From Histomonas meleagridis (Eukaryota; Parabasalia; Tritrichomonadida; Dientamoebidae): a DNA stretch of 64,000 nt. Positions within the stretch are counted from its first letter, which is position 1. Each line of letters starts with the position of its first letter. Below are positions 57,572 to 64,000 of the stretch, in pieces. The notes under the pieces were generated by a model. The model was given only the letters and a program-made list of their open reading frames with translations, made no database searches and was not told the DNA's origin. The stretch covers positions 682,001 to 746,000 of the forward strand of contig WSYJ01000149.1 in assembly GCA_020186115.1 (NCBI GenBank), read 5' to 3'. Made by a program: the position numbers and the translations under genes.

Positions 57572-58591
57572 TCATTTATTTCCATCAAAAGTAGTTTGGA
57601 AGAAAGTAAGAACATTGATTTTCCTTCTCATTGATACTAACTCCTTTTGAGACACATCTGCTTCATTGATTAAAGATGAAAGTTTATCTTTTTCTTCTTT
57701 AATGAATGAAACACCTTTCTCCAAACAATTTTTCATCACAAATAAATAGTATTGAGCATTAGAAATTTCCTTCATCTTTTTTAAATATAATTGATTTTGC
57801 CCATTTTTAAAGAATTCTTCAACGATTAGATTTGCCTGTTCAATCAAACCTTCGCTTAGTTCTGTATTAATAATTTCTTTAGAAGTCCCACAATTTTCAT
57901 TTATAAATTTAATGAGTAAATTTATTTTTCTCTTACCAGAATATATTAGAGGTTTTTTCTTATCTTTAATAAATAATCTAATATCTGGGAAAAAATTGAT
58001 ATCATAATCACGAATAAATGTTCTGTATCTATCGGCATCTATTGATGCAAACTTAACGGTCTCTATGTCACTGAAAAGTCGAGCGAGGCGAGAAAACCGA
58101 GGAGCAAACCTTTTACAAGGGTTACACCATGGAGTATGAAAGAAAGTTAGAACACACTTATTTTGATGGATCATTTCATTAAATGTTCGACCATTTGGTG
58201 TGGATGCTTGTTGATCAATTTTTTTTGGTGTAATTCCTGTTAAATTTGCCACCCAACTATTGATGCTTTCAAAAGAAAAACCACCATCATATTGATATAC
58301 CGTACTATTACAATAAAGTCGAATGCACGGAATATCAAATACATTTCTTTTCAAACACTCTCGCCTATATTTGCCACAATCGAGACCAGCAATACGAATA
58401 GAACTTATGTTCCTAAAAGATTTGGCAACAAGGTTATAATCTTCATATGAACGAACACTTTGCTCTTGATGGTGCGTAAAAAAGCGAACTAGTGTGCATC
58501 TCTGTTTTTTAATCTCTTCATCAAAATTTTTTTCTGTTAATGACATAAAATTATTTAGTTGACAAGATAGTGGAAAAAGAAAAGAAAGCAT
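57572..58591 (-). CDS. Protein disulfide isomerase-like, two thioredoxin domains and ERp29-type C-terminus
   Basis: 339 residues. Hydrophobic N-terminus (MLSFLFPLSC) as signal peptide; thioredoxin domain 1 (about 20-120), domain 2 (about 130-235) and a helical C-terminal region (240-335) resembling ERp29c/PDI-D. Domain 2 has a CxxC active site as CNPC (156-159) in FFHTPWCNPCKRFAPR. Domain 1 has FFTHHQEQS where WCxxC would be, so it is not redox active. The protein likely acts in ER folding. No KDEL-type tail is seen (ends TTFDGNK). AACGTT lies directly upstream of the ATG (58598-58603). Confidence 0.83.
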   Translation of the reverse strand: MLSFLFPLSCQLNNFMSLTEKNFDEEIKKQRCTLVRFFTHHQEQSVRSYEDYNLVAKSFRNISSIRIAGLDCGKYRRECLKRNVFDIPCIRLYCNSTVYQYDGGFSFESINSWVANLTGITPKKIDQQASTPNGRTFNEMIHQNKCVLTFFHTPWCNPCKRFAPRFSRLARLFSDIETVKFASIDADRYRTFIRDYDINFFPDIRLFIKDKKKPLIYSGKRKINLLIKFINENCGTSKEIINTELSEGLIEQANLIVEEFFKNGQNQLYLKKMKEISNAQYYLFVMKNCLEKGVSFIKEEKDKLSSLINEADVSQKELVSMRRKINVLTFFQTTFDGNK

Positions 58592-58693
58592 TGCCTTAAC
58601 GTTCTCTAAAATTTATGTAAACATGAAAATAATAAACGGTTTCCATAATCGTGAAACTGAGATAGAATTTCCCATGAAACATTAAGTGTTTAC

Positions 58694-59005
58694 TCAAAAC
58701 CTCCTTTGAGGGAAATAATAATGGTCGTGCTCGTTGTGTTTGGTTCCAGGGTGATAATGTGGTCCATGACCATGATCCTCGGGACCTCTTGGTTCCTTTC
58801 CACCTCCTGCTCTCTTTGCCTTTTCGTATGCTTCTTTCCTGGTATTAGAGTAATCGCGCTTTGCAATTGGTTTTTCAGATCTCTTCTTTTGATTAGCTAA
58901 TAAAAAAACACCTCCTAATACCGCTGCTCCACCTAAAACAACCCACCCAAGGGGCCCAGAACCTGCTGCTACTGCTGGCAATGCTGGTATTGCTGCTGCT
59001 GCCAT
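58694..59005 (-). CDS. Small membrane protein with His-rich tail
   Basis: 103 residues from the ATG at 59005. The preceding in-frame ATG (59026) would add seven residues, and the Inr-like TCATT (59017-59021) sits between the two, favouring 59005. An Ala/Pro-rich start leads to one membrane segment (about 16-37, GWVVLGGAAVLGGVFLLA), then a basic stretch (NQKKRSEKPIAKR) and a tail rich in Gly, Pro and His (EDHGHGPHYHPGT). I know no family. The tail could bind metal. Its promoter (TTCATTTTTTTTTAAAA before the ATG) resembles that of the tiny protein at 38183. Confidence 0.6.
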   Translation of the reverse strand: MAAAAIPALPAVAAGSGPLGWVVLGGAAVLGGVFLLANQKKRSEKPIAKRDYSNTRKEAYEKAKRAGGGKEPRGPEDHGHGPHYHPGTKHNEHDHYYFPQRRF

Positions 59006-59280
59006 TTTTAAAAAAAAATGAAACAAGAATTTTGGAAAATTTTACCTTTGTTTCAATTAAAAGTCTGTTCAAAAATGGCAAAATATGGATTGTAAAATTT
59101 GCCAAATGGCTGAATTAACTGAACGATATTAATATCGTTTGTGTACTTTTATTTTTGTCATCATAATAAGCAAAGGAGATAAAATAGACCACCCCAAAAT
59201 GAGTGACGTGTTGTAAATTTCAATGAAAAAACGTTTTTGAATAGAACGCATATACAAAAGCCCATCGTTTTGCTATGAGT

Positions 59281-59285
59281 TCACT
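59281..59285 (+). promoter_or_regulatory. Inr-like TCACT of the ankyrin gene at 59292
   Basis: TCACT lies six bases before the ATG at 59292 and fits the trichomonad initiator consensus. Confidence 0.45.
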
Positions 59286-59291
59286 TGTTAA

Positions 59292-61202
59292 ATGGCAAAC
59301 AGCAATTTCAAGCCCAAACTCATATCTGATGTGAGGAGCACAAAAGAATACGAGTTCCTAAAAGAAACGGATGAGTTTATTCGATTACTTTTTTCATCTC
59401 AAGAAAAAGACGAAGATGATGTCATACAAAAAACTATAGACTATCTGAAAGCACACCCTACTCAAACATGTTTTCTGGTTAAGCTTCTTTCCTATTTTAC
59501 GAGTGTTCGACCAAAGCAATGGAAGTTTATTACAAAGGTTTATCGAACACTATTAGCCCAATTTCCCGATCAAGCATCAGAGATTATTCACCTTTCGACT
59601 GGGAGTGTACTTTTTTATCAACTTCTTTCATCTCAAGGAATTGTTGAAAGTAGAGAAGGTGTTTCAAACATGCCCAAAGTAAATCCAATAATAATCACCG
59701 TATATTCACCAGATTCCCTATGTTATTACATTAAAGAAGATGAACTTGAAAACTTCCAAAATTATCTCAGTAAAAATCCAACATTTAACATAAATCAAAA
59801 GATTCCATCACCACAATACACGGCACCTTTTTATGTTTGTTTTGAACTTTCCATAGATTTACTCTCATTATCAGCATTCTATGGTTCTCTTCAAATCTTT
59901 AAATATTTAATCGAACAAAATGTTCAAATTACTAAACGTTGTTCATTATATGCTGTTGCAGGCGGTCATTCTGATATCATTAATATACTTAAAGAAAAAG
60001 GAGTTTCATTTTCCGATTGTTTTTACACAAGTGTTCAATATCATCGTTATGAACTCAGTGATTTAATCATTACTAAATATGGCCAACAAAAAATGCCATT
60101 ATGTGATACTATATATTTTTATCATTATGAAGCATTTCTTTATTCATTATTAAATGGAAGTGATCCAAATGAAGAAAATAAAAATCATTTAACGCCTATA
60201 CAAATATCATGTGAAAGTGGTAATTTACCATTAGTGAAACTTTTGTTCAATTATGTAACACTTCAACAAGATGAAAAAGAATTTCTTTTACATATGACAG
60301 CTAAAGAAGGCGACTTACAAATAATGAAATATCTTATCGAAGAATTAAAAATTAACAAAGAAGCAAAAGATGTTGAAGATTGGACTACATTACATATTGC
60401 ATGTCATTATGGTAATTTACAAGTTATTAAATATTTAGTTGAAGAACAAAAAGTTAATATCAATGCTAAAAACAAATATCATGAAATACCATTCCATTTT
60501 TCATGTGGTTATGGCGATTTAGAAGTAGTTAAATATTTATATGATAAAGGAGCAGATATTAATGCTGTTGAAGATAGAGGTTATCCATCTGCATTTTTTG
60601 CTGTACAAAATGGCAAATTAAATATTCTTCAATATTTGATTGAAAAAGGATTCGATATATATTATTCAAGTAATGATAAAGTTACTATTTTACATGTTTC
60701 AGCTCGAAAATCTTTTCCTTGTTTGAAATATTTAATCGAAAGTTGTAATGGTGATTTAAATTTAAAGGATATCGATGGAAAAGGTTTATTACATTTCGCT
60801 TGTTTAGGTGGAAATCTTGAGAACGTAAAATATTTAATCGAAGTTCATAAGTTTAATAAAGAAGAAAAAACAAATGAACAATTAACGCCATTACACTTTG
60901 CATGCATTGGTGGTAATTTCGACGTAGTAAAATATTTAATGGAATTGCCAGTAGACAAAGAAGCAAAGGACAAATGGGGTTGGACTCCCTTCTTTTTCGC
61001 TTGTCAAAATGGAAATTTGGATGTTGTTAAGTATATGATAGACAACCAAAACGTTATGTACAATATAACTGATGCTGATGGAATTAAACCGATAATGGTT
61101 GCAGTACAATTTAAGAAGTTTGAAGTGGCAGAATACATTTCAAGGAAAGCTAACCCAAATAGGAATGGGCTTGGTTTACTTGCAAGTTTGGGCATTTTTT
61201 AG
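59292..61202 (+). CDS. DUF3447/ankyrin-repeat protein (intact, no spacers)
   Basis: 636 residues with an N-terminal helical region (1-170), a DUF3447-like part (CFELSIDLLSLSAFYGSLQIFKYLIEQN, CSLYAVAGGHSDIINILKEKG) and about ten ankyrin repeats from 290 to the end (TPIQISCESGNLPLVKLLF, TLHIACHYGNLQVIKYLVEE, TPLHFACIGGNFDVVKYLM and others). The frame is continuous and repeats are in the regular 33-residue spacing, unlike the interrupted arrays at 4791 and 33640. It serves as the uninterrupted comparison for those loci. Function unknown; likely a protein-interaction scaffold. Confidence 0.85.
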   Translation: MANSNFKPKLISDVRSTKEYEFLKETDEFIRLLFSSQEKDEDDVIQKTIDYLKAHPTQTCFLVKLLSYFTSVRPKQWKFITKVYRTLLAQFPDQASEIIHLSTGSVLFYQLLSSQGIVESREGVSNMPKVNPIIITVYSPDSLCYYIKEDELENFQNYLSKNPTFNINQKIPSPQYTAPFYVCFELSIDLLSLSAFYGSLQIFKYLIEQNVQITKRCSLYAVAGGHSDIINILKEKGVSFSDCFYTSVQYHRYELSDLIITKYGQQKMPLCDTIYFYHYEAFLYSLLNGSDPNEENKNHLTPIQISCESGNLPLVKLLFNYVTLQQDEKEFLLHMTAKEGDLQIMKYLIEELKINKEAKDVEDWTTLHIACHYGNLQVIKYLVEEQKVNINAKNKYHEIPFHFSCGYGDLEVVKYLYDKGADINAVEDRGYPSAFFAVQNGKLNILQYLIEKGFDIYYSSNDKVTILHVSARKSFPCLKYLIESCNGDLNLKDIDGKGLLHFACLGGNLENVKYLIEVHKFNKEEKTNEQLTPLHFACIGGNFDVVKYLMELPVDKEAKDKWGWTPFFFACQNGNLDVVKYMIDNQNVMYNITDADGIKPIMVAVQFKKFEVAEYISRKANPNRNGLGLLASLGIF

Positions 61203-61315
61203 ATAAAAAGACGATACCGAAATTTGAATGGAATCTGATCGTTTTATGTTACACTAAAAATTTTTTACCAGAAAAAAATAATTTTATTTTACTAAAACTA
61301 TTGGATATTTAACAA

Positions 61316-62632
61316 CTATTTTCGAGATCTCGAAGCTCTTGATCTTGTGACTACTCGGGTTGTTGCGGCACTTCCGAATTTCTTATCAAATTCAGATTTG
61401 ACCTCTGGAGAAAACATGTGGTAGTAACTTAACCTCAGGTGATTTAAGTCTGCCTGTGAAAAGTTGTATCCGATCTTCAATAGATATTCGATAGATTTAA
61501 TTGTCATATTGTTTGGATATGTTCTTATTATAGGAGCTACATTGTATGGGTTGAAGCTTTGTGGCCATGTTGTGTTAACTAACTCTAAAAACTTTTGATT
61601 ACCAGTTTGAAGAGAACATCTTACAATCATTTCGATTTTTCCTCTGGTGAAGTTGAAACCTTTTGATATCAAATACTTGATTACGTTGACTTGTGCGTCA
61701 GAAATTTTATTGTAATATTCATTATACACCACATAATCAATAATACCTCTTTGCTGTGAATCCAACATGTAAACGTCAGCACCTTGTGAAATTAAATAGT
61801 CGACTATATCAACAAATCCATTCTTTGCTGCCTCAAGAAATGGAGGAGATTTTGCATTTTTCCGTTTAAAAACCGCTTTGTTTTTGACAAGAAGTTTAAC
61901 GGTCTCCAGAGAACCGTTACGACACGCGTACAAAAGTGCCGTTTCACCATCATGCGTAGTTCTATCAACTGAAACTCCTTCTTCAATAAGGAATTCAACT
62001 ACATCTGGGTGACCACCCAAACTTGCAAAATGAAGAGCTGTGGCACCATGAGAGTTTGATTCAAGAAAATTAATTCCAATTTCTTTCATATATTTAAGAA
62101 CTTCTAAATGACCATAATATGATGCTATAAGAATTGGAAGTGAACCTGCAGCATTTCGAATATTGAATATTTCAGTATTTGTTTTCATAAAAATATATTT
62201 GACGCAGTCCAAAAAACCATATTGACAAGCTACATGGATAGGAGTGTTCCCACTTTTATCGCCTTCTTTTAAAGAATTTTCGTTTCGTTCTATGAGACGG
62301 ACCATATCCATTGATCGACTTGCAATAGCAAAATGCATTAGTGGACGCTCTATAAGATCCTTTTTTTCTAGGTCTGCTCCATTATCAATGAGGAATTTTA
62401 CACAATTTATTGCGTTAAAATATGCAGCAAAGGAGATAACAGGAGGAGCACTTGAAAGAAATGTTGGAAGATATTGCTCATTAAACCCAATTTCCTGGTT
62501 TATCGCATTATCTTCTGATAAAACAACATTTGCAAGTGCTTCAACATCGTCATTTAGGATGGCATCACATATTGCAGCATTATTTTCTTTAAATTTGAAT
62601 TGTTCCTGAAAACTTAGACCGGCAAACATCAT
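61316..62632 (-). CDS. Ankyrin-repeat protein (intact)
   Basis: 438 residues with about nine ankyrin repeats (RPLMHFAIASRSMDMVRLIE, GNTPIHVACQYGFLDCVKYIF, ATALHFASLGGHPDVVEFLIEEG, ETALLYACRNGSLETVKLLV and more) and a basic C-terminus (TTRVVTRSRASRSRK). No DUF3447 part is clear. It is convergent with the ankyrin gene at 59292, with about 110 bp between the stops, but the repeats are too different for a recent inverted duplication. The ATG at 62632 is followed by another ATG; either could start the protein. Confidence 0.85.
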   Translation of the reverse strand: MMFAGLSFQEQFKFKENNAAICDAILNDDVEALANVVLSEDNAINQEIGFNEQYLPTFLSSAPPVISFAAYFNAINCVKFLIDNGADLEKKDLIERPLMHFAIASRSMDMVRLIERNENSLKEGDKSGNTPIHVACQYGFLDCVKYIFMKTNTEIFNIRNAAGSLPILIASYYGHLEVLKYMKEIGINFLESNSHGATALHFASLGGHPDVVEFLIEEGVSVDRTTHDGETALLYACRNGSLETVKLLVKNKAVFKRKNAKSPPFLEAAKNGFVDIVDYLISQGADVYMLDSQQRGIIDYVVYNEYYNKISDAQVNVIKYLISKGFNFTRGKIEMIVRCSLQTGNQKFLELVNTTWPQSFNPYNVAPIIRTYPNNMTIKSIEYLLKIGYNFSQADLNHLRLSYYHMFSPEVKSEFDKKFGSAATTRVVTRSRASRSRK

Positions 62633-63155
62633 CTTATGAAGAAATCACAAAAGGGTTTTTCCTGCTTGTTTTAGTGTATAACACTTTTTGACTCCACCCG
62701 TAACGATGGTAACAATGAAACCAAATTCTATATTATAACGATCGCATTCCTGCCAAAACAATATCCGTTCAATTTTAGTATAGTTTACACGGTCGTCAAG
62801 GTGCTCCTTCCAAGAAAACAAAGTTAACACGTTAACACTAGCAGTTTTAAATAAACTATTCAATTTTTAAATTGGTCAGTTCATATGTTTAATTCCGATG
62901 TACCCTCCAATCACACAATGCATTTCACTTATTAAATATATACAACATCAATGTTAAGTGTTTGGGATAATTTTTGATATATTTACGAATTTTTATTTTG
63001 GGCTTTATACATATTAATAATTTAAGTGTTACCAAAATGTTTATACTTTCCACATTTTGTTTTGTTGGGAATTACTTTGCAAAACCAAAAAATATACAGT
63101 ATTGAAACTAAATAAAATAATCAATTTGATTTACTGCATTTCTGATGGATGTTTA
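62633..63155. other. Intergenic region
   Basis: Promoter region of the ankyrin gene and 3' flank of the right-edge gene. A minus-strand open stretch (62645-62860) lacks an ATG and overlaps the likely promoter; I do not call it a gene. Confidence 0.35.
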
Positions 63156-64000
63156 TTAACTTTCTGGCGCGCCGAAGAAATCTGCCGGGTCATCGAAGTA
63201 AAATGTCTTTTCTTCTTCAGATGAAATTTGTACGACCAAATCAGCAGCGTAAACTTCACCATCACCAACGCCGAACTGCGGCAACACGCCGAGTCTAATT
63301 ACTGACTTCGGGTCCACTGTATAAATCGTTGGCGAGTCGATTGGGTAAGGAGGCATTGGCTGATATGTAACAGGCTGCTCGGGCACCGGCTCAAACACTG
63401 TCTCCAAGTGGTTGCTCAGAACAGTGTGGTACTCGTGGTTGAACTGTTCCTGCAGCTGCTCGAGTTGCTGCGATATGTAATCCACGTTATCATTCTTAGA
63501 TGTGATCTCGTCGACTAATGTCCGGCCCGCTTTCTCGACCTCTTTGCTGAACGATCTGAAGAAGTTCGTGATCACTGACTGGTACTCGGTCAATTGGTTC
63601 TTCGGGTTGCTCTTCAGCTGCTTGGAAGCAGACTCAGCTTGCGTGTGCGCTTCTTGCTGAAGTGCGGAGAGTGGTTCAAAGATATTACGCATGGAACCAT
63701 TGATGGTGCTGAGGTCGGCCTTGCGAATCTTTGTGGAGGAGGATGACGATGTCGTGGTGCTCTTAACTTTGGAGACATCGGACTTGCGCTTGGATTTGTT
63801 GGTGGGCGTGGCGGACTTCTTCTTGCCGCCCTTCTTCTTGCCGCCCTTGGCAGACTTGGATGGAGTTTCGGAGCTTTGAGAATGCTCTTCAGAAGTTGAC
63901 TCGTCGTGTGATGAAGAGACGCGACGATGCGGTGGAGGTGTTGGCTGTGTTGGTGGTGGTGGAGGCTGCGTGGCAACTGGAACAGGCTTCTTGGTGGGCT
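63156..64000 (-). CDS. Unknown GC-rich gene, C-terminal part
   Basis: At least 281 codons are open from the right edge to the TAA at 63156; the 5' end lies outside. The visible N-terminal part is Pro-rich (ATQPPPPPTQPTPPP), then Ser/Lys-rich and basic (SAKGGKKKGGKKKSATPT, NKSKRKSD), then a helical segment (about 100-210) and a short beta-rich C-terminus (DLVVQISSEEEKTFYFDD). The basic Ser/Lys stretch suggests a nuclear or DNA-associated protein, but no family is recognised. The coding sequence is far richer in G and C, with C/G third positions, than anything else in the window except EF-1 alpha and the uS10 gene. Confidence 0.65.
   Translation of the reverse strand, partial: PTKKPVPVATQPPPPPTQPTPPPHRRVSSSHDESTSEEHSQSSETPSKSAKGGKKKGGKKKSATPTNKSKRKSDVSKVKSTTTSSSSSTKIRKADLSTINGSMRNIFEPLSALQQEAHTQAESASKQLKSNPKNQLTEYQSVITNFFRSFSKEVEKAGRTLVDEITSKNDNVDYISQQLEQLQEQFNHEYHTVLSNHLETVFEPVPEQPVTYQPMPPYPIDSPTIYTVDPKSVIRLGVLPQFGVGDGEVYAADLVVQISSEEEKTFYFDDPADFFGAPES

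Noticed and set aside
59292-62632. Inverted duplication of the two convergent ankyrin genes
   Set aside because: Repeats align only at the generic ankyrin level; no extended DNA identity is visible.
62645-62863. Minus-strand frame upstream of the ankyrin gene at 62632
   Set aside because: Starts only at TTG, overlaps the likely promoter, and resembles no family.
63168-63175. GGCGCGCC as a functional element
   Set aside because: It lies inside the GC-rich coding region and is explained by codon use.

Overview
The window looks like chromosomal DNA of a parabasalid protist, most likely a trichomonad of the Tritrichomonas or Trichomonas type. The reasons are: AT-rich, gene-dense DNA that is almost free of recognisable introns; start codons only a few bases to a few tens of bases downstream of Inr-like TCA(C/T)(A/T) motifs; several DUF3447/ankyrin-repeat genes; a BspA-like leucine-rich-repeat relic with a membrane anchor and basic tail; a divergent histone H3; and typical eukaryotic housekeeping genes (EF-1 alpha, uS10, ARF, SF3b3, Luc7, Utp15, Tsr3). 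Nothing looks prokaryotic or viral. The species call is inference.

Layout. 1-3293: 5' part of a p115/Uso1 vesicle tether (minus). 3638-6536: a frameshifted DUF3447/ankyrin gene that continues into a 170-bp tandem array. 7471-12490: ThiF/MoeB-like E1, ribosomal uS10, an ankyrin gene with an intron-like insert, and an SLC44-type transporter. 13678-18794: a capping-enzyme-like protein with lost catalytic residues, a PLC-X domain protein and UTP15. 19148-32459: a block of six minus-strand genes (small GTPase, CC2D2A-like ciliary protein, coiled-coil protein with a 9-residue repeat, ABCA-type transporter, long coiled-coil protein, ARM-like protein). 32594-38326: second DUF3447/ankyrin gene with the same 170-bp array, EF-1 alpha, a third ankyrin relic and a tiny Pro/His/Gly protein. 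39647-46829: acyltransferase-like, SUN-domain-like, Luc7 and ARF genes mixed with three relics (BspA-like, SUN-like, kinase). 47031-58591: histone H3, RasGEF, C2-domain protein, maspardin-like hydrolase, Tsr3, SF3b3 and a PDI-like protein. 58694-64000: small His-rich membrane protein, two intact ankyrin genes, and the edge of an unusually GC-rich gene.

Functional themes are membrane traffic and small-GTPase control (p115, ARF, Ras-like GTPase, RasGEF, C2), RNA processing (SF3b3, Luc7, capping-like protein), ribosome assembly and translation (UTP15, Tsr3, uS10, EF-1 alpha) and the ciliary transition zone (CC2D2A).

The strongest unexplained signal is in the two ankyrin arrays. Each 170-bp unit is 99 nt of intact ankyrin code plus an AT-rich spacer of about 71 nt. 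The spacer breaks the frame, and removing it restores a perfect 33-residue repeat. The same kind of insert, with the same ends and at the same place in the repeat, sits in the unrelated ankyrin gene at 8816-10081. The spacers lack the intron signals known from trichomonads. They are either an undescribed excised or bypassed element, one per repeat, or a recurrent scar spread by repeat duplication. A second notable case is the capping-enzyme paralogue that keeps its fold but has lost the phosphatase cysteine and most guanylyltransferase motifs. Several starts lack an ATG; for these I give the first ATG where the family comparison and the promoter spacing allow it.
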